Shown here piece by piece: positions 16,179-25,419 of a DNA stretch of 64,000 bases; the first letter of the stretch is position 1; every line of letters begins with the position of its first letter. The notes beneath the pieces are model-generated. The model was not told where the DNA came from, did not search any database, and worked only from the letters and a program-made list of their open reading frames with translations. Both the position numbers and the translations under genes were made by a program. This stretch comes from Bacteroidota bacterium (GTDB lineage: Bacteria; Bacteroidota; Ignavibacteria; Kryptoniales; JAKASW01): assembly GCA_021812985.1 (NCBI GenBank), contig JAKAMG010000011.1, positions 17,412 through 81,411 of the forward strand. The letters run 5' to 3'.

Positions 16179-17531
16179 TCAAGAAAGAATAGCGTCGGCA
16201 GTCTTTTTCCCGTTCGCTATGCAATCTGCGACGGATATGCCATCCTTGAAGTTAGAGCAAATATAAAATCCCTTGTGAAGGCTTTCAACGTGTCTCACGG
16301 CGTCGATGATGGATAGGTGACCGATATTGTACTGAGGGATCGCCCGCTCCCACTTGCTCACCGCCCTGAACGCCGGGGAGCCATCTATCTTCATGAGCAA
16401 ACTGTTCTCCTCGTGCGCGATCTTGGTTATATCGTCGCTTTCGAGTACGACGAGCCTCGGCTGTCTCGAGCCGCCGACGAAAGTGGTGAGCTCCACGAAG
16501 CCTCCAGGCGCGCGCTTCGGGAAAATGCTCGAGCTCCAGATCGTGCCGAGTATCTTTCTCTTTTCGACTTCAGGAACAAGGAAACCGAAGCCCTTGAGAT
16601 CGATCCCGACCTGTTCGCGCCTGTACCCGAGAACCACCACTGCCACTGGCGGGTATTTTATCTTAGCAAGCTCGGAGGCCAGCTCAGGAAGCCAACTTTT
16701 TACTATGCCGGCCGACACATAGGCGGGGGAAGAGAGGACGACCTTCTCGAACACTTCCGTCTCAGACCTTCCGTTGGAGCTGAAGCCTACAGCGAAACCG
16801 GCCCCGTCTCTCTTCACGCTCTCGACCGGGGTAGCGTATCTTATCGCGCCCCCGAGCTCAGCGGAGATTGTCGCCGGCAAAATCCCCATTCCGCTCCGGA
16901 AGCTGAAAAGTTTCGCCGACGCCTTAGACTGGGTTCCCCTCTTTTTCCTCTCGCGCATTCCCTTGAAGGTTCCCTTGAGGAGGCCGCCGTATTTGTCCTC
17001 AAGCGCGTAGAGCTTCGGGAAAGCCGCCCGGACACTGAGCTCCGACGGATTTCCTGCATAGACACCTGCGACGAAAGGATTGATGGCGTAGTCGAGGAAT
17101 TCAGACCCGAGCCTGCGCGTGACAAAATCAGCAATCGACTCCTCATGCTCAGCCCTTCCGGCGAAAGGCTCTCCCAACAGTCTCAGCTTGCCGCCGATCG
17201 TCCAGAGCTTCGTCGAAACGAATGACCCGAGGCCCGAGGGAAGGGCATGGAGCTTTCCGTTCCGCACGATGAACCGATACTTAGAGTCCTCGTCAGCGTA
17301 CACCTTCTCCTCACTGATGGACAGGTCCGCAAGGAGTTCATCTATCACAAAGTTTGTCTCGGAGGTACTGTTCGGTCCGCTCTCGACGAGATATCCGTCG
17401 GAGACTCTGCTTCCGATCGTTCCTCCGGGCACTCCATTCTTCTCGAACACGGTCACATCCGCACCTCCCTTTCTTAGGAAGTGCGCCGTGGAGAGTCCCG
17501 AAATGCCTCCGCCAATTATCGCAATTTTCAT
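16179..17531 (-). CDS. hemY: Oxygen-dependent protoporphyrinogen/coproporphyrinogen oxidase
   Basis: A 450-aa FAD-dependent oxidase of the PPOX family. The dinucleotide motif GGGISGLSTA starts at residue 7, and a conserved VESGPNS block follows. It oxidises either protoporphyrinogen IX or coproporphyrinogen III; the sequence alone does not tell me which. Gene order hemE-hemH-hemY equals that of Gram-positive bacteria, where the enzyme acts on coproporphyrinogen. It begins 23 bp after hemH. Confidence 0.92.
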   Translation of the reverse strand: MKIAIIGGGISGLSTAHFLRKGGADVTVFEKNGVPGGTIGSRVSDGYLVESGPNSTSETNFVIDELLADLSISEEKVYADEDSKYRFIVRNGKLHALPSGLGSFVSTKLWTIGGKLRLLGEPFAGRAEHEESIADFVTRRLGSEFLDYAINPFVAGVYAGNPSELSVRAAFPKLYALEDKYGGLLKGTFKGMRERKKRGTQSKASAKLFSFRSGMGILPATISAELGGAIRYATPVESVKRDGAGFAVGFSSNGRSETEVFEKVVLSSPAYVSAGIVKSWLPELASELAKIKYPPVAVVVLGYRREQVGIDLKGFGFLVPEVEKRKILGTIWSSSIFPKRAPGGFVELTTFVGGSRQPRLVVLESDDITKIAHEENSLLMKIDGSPAFRAVSKWERAIPQYNIGHLSIIDAVRHVESLHKGFYICSNFKDGISVADCIANGKKTADAILS

Positions 17532-17554
17532 TTCAGATCACACGCTCCAGCGGC

Positions 17555-18523
17555 TCAGAACTCTTTCACCCTGTCGAGGACAAGCCCGGCAAGCGCCTCG
17601 ATAAACTTCGGCGAGTCATTAAGAGCCGGCATCATTTCAAACTGTTCTATTCCGACCGTCTTAGCTTCGTTGCGGAAGAGGTCGTTGACTTCATACAGAG
17701 TCTCCGAATGTTCGCTCACAAAACTTATGGGAACCACAAGCATATGTTTCGTTCCTTCGGTGGCAAGCCTCTTTATTTCGCTGAGCGTCGGCGGGCCAAG
17801 CCACTTCACCGGCCCGACCCTGCTCTGGTACGCGAGCGAGTGAGGATTCTTGAACCGGCCCGATACCAGATTCACCGTTTCGATTATCTGCTTCTGATAG
17901 GGATCGCCCCTATCGATGATGCGCACCGGTACCCCGTGTGCGCTGAAGAGTATGTACACGTCATCCCTGATCGATTCGTCGAAGCGCGCGAGTGTCTCTC
18001 TAATTCTGCCTTCAATGGCTTCAAGATAAAGCGGGTTGTCGTGGTAGCTCTCTACCTGAAGCACTTTCATCCTCCTGCTCGGATTCCTGGTAACCCGGTT
18101 CCACTCCTCAAAGCTTGAGAGCGTCGTGGTTCTTGAGTAGTGAGGATAAAGGGGGAGGAGGACGACATTCTCGATCCCGTCGTTCAACAGCGCATTGTAG
18201 GCCTCTTCGATGTACGGCTTAAAGTACCTCATTCCGACGTAGACTTTGACATCGAGAGTGCGCCGCAGGACATCTTCCAGCGTCTCTGCCTGAAGCGTCG
18301 TCAGCTCAAACTGCGGTGACTTCCCCCCCATGACGTCGTAGTAGTACTCGGTCTTTCTTGCCCGTCGCTTCGCGATAAATCTCGCAAGCAATTTCCGGGG
18401 GGCTCCTTTGATTGGTATCTCGATTATGTAAGGATCCATGAAGAGGTTGTACAGAAATTCCTCTATGTCGTCCTTTGACAGAGGACCGCCAAGGTTAAGG
18501 AGGACAACTCCGATCTTCGTCAT
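17555..18523 (-). CDS. hemH: Ferrochelatase
   Basis: A 322-aa ferrochelatase that inserts Fe(II) into protoporphyrin or coproporphyrin. Visible motifs are LLNLGGPLS at the N terminus, VGMRYFKPYIEEA, PLYPHYSRTT, FSAHGVPVRIIDRGDPY with the catalytic His, and SFVSEHSETLYEV with the conserved Glu. No C-terminal [2Fe-2S] cysteine cluster or membrane anchor is present, so it is a soluble bacterial form. It is 37 bp after hemE and 23 bp before hemY. Confidence 0.96.
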   Translation of the reverse strand: MTKIGVVLLNLGGPLSKDDIEEFLYNLFMDPYIIEIPIKGAPRKLLARFIAKRRARKTEYYYDVMGGKSPQFELTTLQAETLEDVLRRTLDVKVYVGMRYFKPYIEEAYNALLNDGIENVVLLPLYPHYSRTTTLSSFEEWNRVTRNPSRRMKVLQVESYHDNPLYLEAIEGRIRETLARFDESIRDDVYILFSAHGVPVRIIDRGDPYQKQIIETVNLVSGRFKNPHSLAYQSRVGPVKWLGPPTLSEIKRLATEGTKHMLVVPISFVSEHSETLYEVNDLFRNEAKTVGIEQFEMMPALNDSPKFIEALAGLVLDRVKEF

Positions 18524-18560
18524 TGAAGCCTTTCATGGCTGAAGAGGCCAGCCGCCCTTT

Positions 18561-19589
18561 TCATCTTGCCTTCCAGTTCTGTACCGTCTCGACCAATTTT
18601 CGGACATTGCTGACCGGCGTCCCGGGCATAATTCCGTGACCGAGGTTGAATATGTGTCTTCCCTCCGGCGCGGCCCCTAGGACTTTCTTCGCCTCGGCCT
18701 CGATCACCTCCGGACGCGCGAAGAGCACCGCCGGGTCGAGGTTCCCCTGGACAACAGCTCCCACTCTTGCTGCAGCTTCTTTGATACCCACCGTCCAATC
18801 GACGCCCACAGCAGAAGCGCCAGTTGAAGCAATCTTCTCCAGCGAGTGGTTTGCTCCCTTGGAGAAGACAATCACAGGCACGTCCGTGCGCAGCGCGTCC
18901 GCAATTTGTCTGATGTACCTAAGTGAAAATTCTTCGTATAATGCCGGCGAGAGAACGCCCGCCCATGTGTCGAACACCTGAACCAGGTCCGCTCCGGCCT
19001 CGTGCTGTGCGCGAAGATATGATGCCGCGTTACGTGCCAGCATATCGAGGAGCTGGTGAGCGAGCGACGGCTCCTCATAAAGCATCGCCCGAGCGTGGAC
19101 AAATTCTCCCCCCTTCCCTTCGACCATGTAAGCTAACATCGTCCAGGGCGATCCGCAGAATCCTATTAGAGGGACTCTTCCTTTCAGCCGTTCCACTGTG
19201 AGCCTGATAGCGTCTGTAACATACCGGAGATCGCTTGCGGGGTCAGCGTCGTGCAGGACAGATACGGCTGCCTTATCCTTTATAGGATTCGTGAACCGTG
19301 GCCCCCCCTTTCCTTCCTCGACGACAAGGTTCATCCCCATCGCCTCGGGGAGCACGAGTATGTCCGAGAAAATGATAGCGGCATCCACGCCGACGATGTC
19401 GACAGGCTGTATGGTCACCTCTGACGCGAGCTCGGGGGTCTTGCACATCGTCAGAAAATCGTGGTGCGCTCTCACGGCCATATATTCCGGGAGGTAACGC
19501 CCGGCTTGCCGCATAATCCAGACGGGAGTCCGCTGCACCTTCTCCCCCGCCAGGACTCTCAATATCAAATCGTTGTTAAGCTTTTTCAT
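18561..19589 (-). CDS. hemE: Uroporphyrinogen decarboxylase
   Basis: Decarboxylates uroporphyrinogen III to coproporphyrinogen III. The N-terminal signature TPVWIMRQAGRYLPEY and the second block LIGFCGSPWTMLAYMVEG are both intact. The track starts at a TTG (19595); I prefer the ATG at 19589 (MKKLNNDLI), giving 342 aa. The start lies inside the 3' end of hemD, overlapping by 14 bp, so translation is coupled. Confidence 0.96.
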   Translation of the reverse strand: MKKLNNDLILRVLAGEKVQRTPVWIMRQAGRYLPEYMAVRAHHDFLTMCKTPELASEVTIQPVDIVGVDAAIIFSDILVLPEAMGMNLVVEEGKGGPRFTNPIKDKAAVSVLHDADPASDLRYVTDAIRLTVERLKGRVPLIGFCGSPWTMLAYMVEGKGGEFVHARAMLYEEPSLAHQLLDMLARNAASYLRAQHEAGADLVQVFDTWAGVLSPALYEEFSLRYIRQIADALRTDVPVIVFSKGANHSLEKIASTGASAVGVDWTVGIKEAAARVGAVVQGNLDPAVLFARPEVIEAEAKKVLGAAPEGRHIFNLGHGIMPGTPVSNVRKLVETVQNWKAR

Positions 19590-20337
19590 GACCAACCATG
19601 CTTGCTACGAGGCTCTCTGTTGTTGAATTTTCCGGGACGACATCGACAGAGAGTCCGAATTTCTCCGCGGCTTTTCTCGTGACGGGACCTATGACAGCGA
19701 TCTCCTTGCCATCCAGGACAGCTTTCCCGAAGATGTTCAGGAAATTCTTCAATTGAGATGGGCTGTAGAAGACGACAGCGTCAAATTCCCCCGAGAAGAT
19801 TTTCTCTTTTATATTTCGCTCTATAGCGTTGTTAGGAAGAGTCTGGTATACAACGACCTCCTCGACAACTCCGCCGAGAGACCTTACCGATTCCGCCAGA
19901 TCGCTTCCGGAGAGACTCCCCTTGGGAACGAGGACAATCTTACCCTTCCAGTCAAATGAGCCAAGCGACGATATGAGATCAGCCGATGTGAACTTCTCCG
20001 GCACGAAATCGGCCTGCAGACCGGACTCGGTTAGAGCGTCCGCGGTCTTTGTACCTACCGCCATGACGAAAGGTCTTCCGTCAGTCTTCCGCATTCCCGA
20101 GAAAGCTCCGGCGTGTCGGACGGCGTTCACTGATGTGAAAATAACAACGTCATATCTGTGGAATTCGGAAAGCCTTCTGGTATCTTCGGAAGAGAGAGCG
20201 GCTGGTTCAATCCTGATGGTAGGCACGCTGATGACGTCCGCCCCGAATCTTTGGAGCTCGGCTACAAGGAGATCGGATTGATCTTCACTCCTCGTCACCA
20301 CCACTCTTTTGTGGGAAAGGGGGAGGTCGCTGTTCAC
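19576..20337 (-). CDS. hemD: Uroporphyrinogen-III synthase
   Basis: A 253-aa cyclase that closes hydroxymethylbilane to uroporphyrinogen III. The family is weakly conserved, but the opening KRVVVTRSEDQSDLL, the FTSVNAVRH block and the late KEIAVIGPVTRKAAEKFG block fit well. Position between hemC (7-bp gap) and hemE (14-bp overlap) supports the call strongly. Confidence 0.92.
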   Translation of the reverse strand: MNSDLPLSHKRVVVTRSEDQSDLLVAELQRFGADVISVPTIRIEPAALSSEDTRRLSEFHRYDVVIFTSVNAVRHAGAFSGMRKTDGRPFVMAVGTKTADALTESGLQADFVPEKFTSADLISSLGSFDWKGKIVLVPKGSLSGSDLAESVRSLGGVVEEVVVYQTLPNNAIERNIKEKIFSGEFDAVVFYSPSQLKNFLNIFGKAVLDGKEIAVIGPVTRKAAEKFGLSVDVVPENSTTESLVASMVGHEKA

Positions 20338-20344
20338 AGAGCCC

Positions 20345-21283
20345 TCATGGTCTCTGCGCTCCAGGGGCGTCCCGTCTTATCTCCGCGAGTATGCCGTCTG
20401 CGCCGAGCGAAAGGAGGCGCAGCGCCAGTTCGCGTCCGGCCCTCTCCGGATCCGTCGAATCAAGTGTAACTGAATCCCTGACGAGGGTTTCGCCGTCGAG
20501 CGATCCGACCATTCCTTCTATCTTTGCGCCGGCAACGGAGGTGAAGACACCTATAGGTACCTGGCATCCCCCTTCGAGTTCTCTGAGGAAAGCTCTCTCA
20601 GCGAGGGCGGCCGTCTCAGATGCGACGATATTGTACCCGCTCAAGAGATCTTTCATCACCGTGTTGTTTTCACGTGCTTCGACCGCGATGATTCCCTGTC
20701 CGACGGCCGGGAGCATCTTCTCCGGTGCAAGTATCTCAGTAACCTTGTCCGCCATTCCGAGACGTTTTATGCCCGCATAGGCGAGGAGCATTCCGGCGTA
20801 CCCTTCCTCCTCGAGCTTCCTCAGCCGCGTGTTCAGGTTTCCGCGAATGTCGACGAGATTGAGATCGCTCCGGAGATGCATGAGCTGTGAGCGCCGCCGC
20901 AGACTTCCTGTAGCCACAGTTGAACCCTTGGGTAATTCGAGGAGCCTCATGCCATCCTGTGCGATGAGCGCGTCGCGGACATCTTCCCTCTCACTGAACG
21001 CGATAATACGGAGCCCTTCCGGCAGCTCTGTCGGAAGGTCCTTCAAGCTGTGTACGGCGCAGTCAATCTCGTTGTCGAGGAGGGCCCTCTCAATTTCCCT
21101 CGTGAACAGCCCTTTGTCACCTATCTTTGAGAGAGGCGAGTCGAGGACCTTGTCGCCAGTCGTTTTTATTTTCACTATCTCGGTCTCGAGATCCGGGAAA
21201 GCGCTCCTGAGATACCCCGCTACCGCATTCGCCTGATAAAGCGCGAGCTGGCTGCCGCGCGTCCCTATTTTAACCTTCTTCAT
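20345..21283 (-). CDS. hemC: Porphobilinogen deaminase (hydroxymethylbilane synthase)
   Basis: A 312-aa enzyme that polymerises four porphobilinogens. It shows IGTRGSQLALYQAN, the catalytic HSLKDLPTELP, GSLRRRSQL, and the dipyrromethane-cofactor cysteine in LEGGCQVPIG. Its start codon lies within hemA (14-bp overlap), which implies translational coupling. Confidence 0.97.
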   Translation of the reverse strand: MKKVKIGTRGSQLALYQANAVAGYLRSAFPDLETEIVKIKTTGDKVLDSPLSKIGDKGLFTREIERALLDNEIDCAVHSLKDLPTELPEGLRIIAFSEREDVRDALIAQDGMRLLELPKGSTVATGSLRRRSQLMHLRSDLNLVDIRGNLNTRLRKLEEEGYAGMLLAYAGIKRLGMADKVTEILAPEKMLPAVGQGIIAVEARENNTVMKDLLSGYNIVASETAALAERAFLRELEGGCQVPIGVFTSVAGAKIEGMVGSLDGETLVRDSVTLDSTDPERAGRELALRLLSLGADGILAEIRRDAPGAQRP

Positions 21284-22556
21284 CTTCGTCTCCGGTGGTC
21301 TCGCCTGGAAGCCCGAAAAGCATCTTTAGTATCTTCACCCTATCTACCATGGATATGCCGTTCTCGGCATTCTTGATGTTCGTCATCGGCTCGTGAAGAA
21401 TCTTATTCACGAGGGAACGCGTGATCTCGTCGACCATTTCCAAGTCGGCCCCGTTCGCCTTCCCCTTGTACCTCCTCAGCTCTTCCTCTCTGATCTTTTC
21501 AATCTTCTCACGGAGCATCTTTATAGTCGGGCCGACCTCCAGAGAATTGTACCACTTTATAAAATCGTTGAGCTCATCGTCAAGGACCCTTTGCACCTGG
21601 ACTATTTCAGCCCGTCTCATTTGCATATTCTTGTCAACAATGAGCTGCAGGGAGTCCATATCGTTCAGAAAGACGTTGGAGATTTTTCTCACCGCGGGGT
21701 CGACGTTTCTCGGCACACCAATATCTATGACGAGGAGCGGGCTATCCTCGCGCCCCTTCATTGCCGCCGCCACCATCTCGCGGGTGAGGACAAATCCAGA
21801 CCCTCCGACGCTCGATATTACCATATCGCACTGCTGAAGTTTCTCGCGAATGGCGTCCAGAGGTATTGCCTCACCCATTCCGATGTCCACGGCGAGGTTC
21901 TGCGCCCTCTCGAGGGTCCTGTTAGCTATGAAGAGCTGGCCGATCTCCTTCGGCTTAAGGTCCTTCGCGGCAAGTTCGGCGGTCTCGCCAGCGCCGACCA
22001 GCATGGCGGTGCGCCCCTTGAGATTTCCGAAGATCTTCTCAGCCAATTCCACGGCGGCGTAACTCACGGATACCGCGCCTTCGGAAATTTTCGTCTCGGC
22101 CTTGGCACGCTTCCCCGCCTTGAGTGCCTGTTGGCAGGCGTGGTGCATGAACGTACCTACCGTGCCGAGCTCCACGCCGGTGTTGTAAGATTCCTTAACC
22201 TGGCCCAGCACCTGTATGTCGCCAAGCATGAGGGAGTCGATGCCTGACGCGACCGCGAAAAGATGGCGGACCGCATCGAAGCCCTCGTAAGTCTCGTACT
22301 TCACCTCCAATTCGCCGTCTGCCAGCCGCTTCCCTTCGCGTATGAGTTCGTACATTTCATCGTGCGTGCTGGGATTGGAGGAAGGAACGAGGTACAGCTC
22401 TGTTCTGTTGCACGTCGAGACGATGAGCGACTCGCGGGCTACCGACTTGAGCTTGTCCGAGAGCTCCCGGATCTCTTCAGGTGTGTAATAAATTTTTTCG
22501 CGTGCTTCGACATTTGCGGTCCTGTGATTTATCGAAACCGCGGTAAGTCTTAACAT
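21270..22556 (-). CDS. hemA: Glutamyl-tRNA reductase
   Basis: First committed C5-pathway enzyme; reduces glutamyl-tRNA(Glu) to glutamate-1-semialdehyde with NADPH. The 428-aa protein has the catalytic cysteine in STCNRTELYL, the HLFAVASGIDSLMLGD signature, the NADPH-binding VGAGETAELAAKDL and the C-terminal dimerisation helices. It lies 73 bp downstream of the HemX-like gene, matching the hemX-hemA pairing seen in other bacteria. Confidence 0.97.
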   Translation of the reverse strand: MLRLTAVSINHRTANVEAREKIYYTPEEIRELSDKLKSVARESLIVSTCNRTELYLVPSSNPSTHDEMYELIREGKRLADGELEVKYETYEGFDAVRHLFAVASGIDSLMLGDIQVLGQVKESYNTGVELGTVGTFMHHACQQALKAGKRAKAETKISEGAVSVSYAAVELAEKIFGNLKGRTAMLVGAGETAELAAKDLKPKEIGQLFIANRTLERAQNLAVDIGMGEAIPLDAIREKLQQCDMVISSVGGSGFVLTREMVAAAMKGREDSPLLVIDIGVPRNVDPAVRKISNVFLNDMDSLQLIVDKNMQMRRAEIVQVQRVLDDELNDFIKWYNSLEVGPTIKMLREKIEKIREEELRRYKGKANGADLEMVDEITRSLVNKILHEPMTNIKNAENGISMVDRVKILKMLFGLPGETTGDEDEEG

Positions 22557-22629
22557 TCGAGTTCAGTCTATCGATAACAGCCGAATGGCAGGCGTCGAGT
22601 CGTTCTTACTTCTGTCATTCATCTATTGT

Positions 22630-23457
22630 CTATTTAAAATTATGAAAACTTGGCAAAAACACATTCACCACCACCATCGACGCGATGGTCAGGAAAAAAC
22701 CTATCATGGAAACGATGACAACCGTTCGTCCGGTCCATCTCATCAACCTCCTCGACAGGAGCGCGACGAAGTAAATGCCCCAGACTATGTCCGTTATAAT
22801 CAGCTTCGGATCCGAGTAAGAAAAATCGTCCACGGTCTTCGGAAGCCAGACATAGCCGACGAGTATCACGATTGACAGGAATATGAACCCGAGAATGATC
22901 GAGACATAGCTCAAATTCTCGAGAGTTTTCAGATCGGGCAGCTTCCTATATATGATACCGAACTTGTTCGACCTTATCTCATGATACATCATCAAGTAGA
23001 GCCCACCGTAGACGGCGGCTATCGCAAGCGCGCTGTATCCAAGCATCGCGCTCCCGACGTGAAGTCCGAGAAGACTCGACTTCAGGAAGGGGCTAATCTT
23101 CACCTCGGCCTTAACGAAGGCGGAGGAGACAACCTGGAACAGCAGGGCCAGCGTAAGAATGAACATGCCGGTCTCTTTGACCTTCGTCATCATCTCTATG
23201 TAAACGTAGGCGACACCGATGGTAAAGGCCACGACGCTCATGATTTCAAATACTGACGTCGTCGGAGGGTGCCCAGTCAGAAGTGACCGGGAAAGGAGAT
23301 AAACGAGATGAACCGCGAGCGTTACGATCAAGAAGCGTGTTCTGTTCCTGATCCCGAACTGCTCATCCAGGAAAAAGGCCAGCCCGTAGAGAAAAATCGC
23401 GAACAAATAGAGTATTGGGAGCGAAATCTTCAGTAAATCGACGAAATATTCAAGCAT
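22630..23457 (-). CDS. HemX/CcsA-family membrane protein
   Basis: A 275-aa protein with about eight hydrophobic helices from residue 9 to 270. It carries the family histidine blocks HLVYLLSRSL and LHVGSAMLGYSALAIAAVYG. The tryptophan-rich WGxxWxWD motif of true CcsA cytochrome c synthases is not apparent; only DIVWGIYF appears near the end. I therefore favour a HemX-like protein controlling or accompanying HemA over a full cytochrome c maturation subunit. It heads the haem operon and is divergent from the FN3-like gene with 118 bp between them. Confidence 0.8.
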   Translation of the reverse strand: MLEYFVDLLKISLPILYLFAIFLYGLAFFLDEQFGIRNRTRFLIVTLAVHLVYLLSRSLLTGHPPTTSVFEIMSVVAFTIGVAYVYIEMMTKVKETGMFILTLALLFQVVSSAFVKAEVKISPFLKSSLLGLHVGSAMLGYSALAIAAVYGGLYLMMYHEIRSNKFGIIYRKLPDLKTLENLSYVSIILGFIFLSIVILVGYVWLPKTVDDFSYSDPKLIITDIVWGIYFVALLSRRLMRWTGRTVVIVSMIGFFLTIASMVVVNVFLPSFHNFK

Positions 23458-23537
23458 GGTTGTCTAAGTTAGCCAAGCGGGCCCCAAACTTCAACCCCAG
23501 ACAGGGGCGCCCTGCGTCACATCCAAGTCACAAACCC

Positions 23538-23566
23538 TTGACTTCATCGCGGCATCGGCCTAAATT
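23538..23566 (+). promoter_or_regulatory. Promoter candidate with palindromic -10 region
   Basis: TTGACT and TAAATT are 17 bp apart and the -10 lies inside the palindrome CCTAAATTTAGG (23559-23570). The predicted start would fall almost on the ATG at 23576, so the mRNA would be leaderless or nearly so. TAAATTTA also resembles the TAnnTTTG element of Bacteroidota promoters. Confidence 0.4.
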
Positions 23567-23575
23567 TAGGCACCA

Positions 23576-23998
23576 ATGAAGCACGCGCTTATAGCATTCG
23601 CATTTTTCCTGATGGCGTTCTCGCCAATGACCACAACATCCACCGTGACGTTCTCCGACGTACGTGGGACCAGCGACTCAAACGGCATTCTGCTCCAATG
23701 GTCCACCTCTCAGGAAAACGGCATAAAGGATTTCGCCATAGAGAAGGCTTCCCAGATCGACAACAAATTTTTCCAGATAGGTACGGTTAACGCCACCGGC
23801 GCCGGGAGCATATACCAGTACACGGACAATTCCATCTACAAGTCCACCTCCGCCTCCATATTTATTTACCGAATCAGGGCGGACGGCAACGACAACACGG
23901 TTTCCTATTCCGCACCGGTCACGGTGACATACGAATTCTCGGGCCTCTCCGGTGTCGCCAGAAGAACCTGGGGCAGCATCAAAGCAATGTTTAGATGA
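23576..23998 (+). CDS. Secreted fibronectin-III-like domain protein
   Basis: A 140-aa protein with a signal peptide (residues about 1-20, HALIAFAFFLMAFSP) and one beta-sandwich domain. The pattern LLQWSTSQENGIKDFAIEKAS then FQIGTVNATG, YQYTDN and YRIRADGNDNTVSYS is typical of FN3-like domains that accompany surface and secreted proteins in Bacteroidota. The stop overlaps the start of the SpoIID/LytB gene (ATGA). I see no sorting domain. No ribosome site is obvious, in line with a leaderless start. Confidence 0.7.
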   Translation: MKHALIAFAFFLMAFSPMTTTSTVTFSDVRGTSDSNGILLQWSTSQENGIKDFAIEKASQIDNKFFQIGTVNATGAGSIYQYTDNSIYKSTSASIFIYRIRADGNDNTVSYSAPVTVTYEFSGLSGVARRTWGSIKAMFR

Positions 23999-25344
23999 CG
24001 TTTCCGTCAGATGATCCCACGGGCCAGGGGACAAAGCTCATACGGCCCGCCGGACTTCTGCTTCTCGTTTACTTATTTACCTTCACCCTCCCAGAAGTTT
24101 CCTTCCCGAAATCGATTACAGTCTACAAGAGTGAACCCATTATCAAGGTTTGCCTTTCCGAGAACCGGAGGAGCGTCACTCTCAGGCTCGAGGGAAAATA
24201 CAGACTTCTGTACCAGGACGTGGAAATTTCCACCCTCGCAAATTCCTCCATCACATTTTCCTACTCCACGGAGGGGACCCCGCTCGCGCTCCTTCCGGGC
24301 CAGCGAATGGAGTTCTATTCGCCAATTGAAATAGCGCCGGATGATTCGACGGAACCGTCTCTCTCGGCGGGAGACCCTGACGGCATATCTTTCGGTTCGC
24401 AGACTTATCCCGGCGGGGTAGAAGTGGTACCGGAGAGCAGCGCCTCGTTCAGGGTCATCAACGCTGTCCCGCTCGAAACCTACCTGAGGGGGGTTGTCCC
24501 GTACGAGCTGGTTAACAATCTCACTCCGGATGAGCTCCAGGCATGCATGGCCCAGGCAATCGCCGCGAGAAACTACGCTTTCTTCAGGATGAGCAATGTG
24601 GATTCCTTCGCGAACGGACCGAGGGCGAGAGGCTTCGACGTTTATGCCGACACGCGCGACCAGGTTTATTCAGGCATATCTGGATACAAGCCGCTCGCGG
24701 ACACCGCAATCGCCCTAACGAAAGGAATGATTGTCGAATACAACGACGAGCCCGCCCGCTGTTTCTTCTATTCGACGTGCGGCGGGCGGACAGAAGCGGT
24801 GCAAAACGTCTGGCAGGGACAGCCGCCGCTCCCATACTTGAGAAGCGTTTCAGACATTGACTCCCTGACGGGCGAGCCCTTCTGCATTTTTAATCCGAAC
24901 TTCTACTGGTCCGCAGATTTTTCGGGCTCCCAGGTAAACCGCATGGTAAGGCAGAACCTTGCTCTCGCGAACCCTACATATGCGGGAAAGAATATCCACG
25001 GCGACGTAGTCGGTGTCGACGTACTTAACCGCTTTCCATCAGGCCGCGTCGATTCGCTTAGGATAAGCATGGACGACGGCAACAAGTATTACGTCAGGGG
25101 GGACCGGATAAGATATCTGTTCAAGACATCAAACGGCGCCCTGCTCAAGAGCGACCTCTTCAAGCTGTCGGTTCTGACAGGCTACGGCGGGACAATCCGC
25201 AGGCTCATACTCAAGGGCCAGGGAAATGGTCACGGCGTCGGCATGTGCCAGTGGGGCGCACTCGGAATGTCGAAGCTCGGATACTCTTATTCACAGATTC
25301 TTTCTCACTACTATCCCGGAACCGTGATAAAGAAGGTCTACTGA
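23995..25344 (+). CDS. SpoIID/LytB-domain protein (peptidoglycan-active, exported)
   Basis: A 449-aa protein with an N-terminal hydrophobic segment at about 17-33 (AGLLLLVYLFTFTLP), probably a signal peptide. The SpoIID/LytB core follows: INAVPLETYLRGVVPYEL with the catalytic Glu, QAIAARNYAFFR, FYSTCGGRTE and the C-terminal GNGHGVGMCQWGALGMS. In SpoIID this fold is a lytic transglycosylase cleaving glycan strands without stem peptides; here there is no sporulation context, so a general cell-wall role is inferred. It overlaps the preceding FN3-like gene by ATGA. Confidence 0.9.
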   Translation: MTFPSDDPTGQGTKLIRPAGLLLLVYLFTFTLPEVSFPKSITVYKSEPIIKVCLSENRRSVTLRLEGKYRLLYQDVEISTLANSSITFSYSTEGTPLALLPGQRMEFYSPIEIAPDDSTEPSLSAGDPDGISFGSQTYPGGVEVVPESSASFRVINAVPLETYLRGVVPYELVNNLTPDELQACMAQAIAARNYAFFRMSNVDSFANGPRARGFDVYADTRDQVYSGISGYKPLADTAIALTKGMIVEYNDEPARCFFYSTCGGRTEAVQNVWQGQPPLPYLRSVSDIDSLTGEPFCIFNPNFYWSADFSGSQVNRMVRQNLALANPTYAGKNIHGDVVGVDVLNRFPSGRVDSLRISMDDGNKYYVRGDRIRYLFKTSNGALLKSDLFKLSVLTGYGGTIRRLILKGQGNGHGVGMCQWGALGMSKLGYSYSQILSHYYPGTVIKKVY

Positions 25345-25419
25345 AAACGCACTGTCCAGTTTTTCATCTTCAGCGACGAACATTTTGAAACCGGCACTAA
25401 CAAACAGACATATTAAAGA

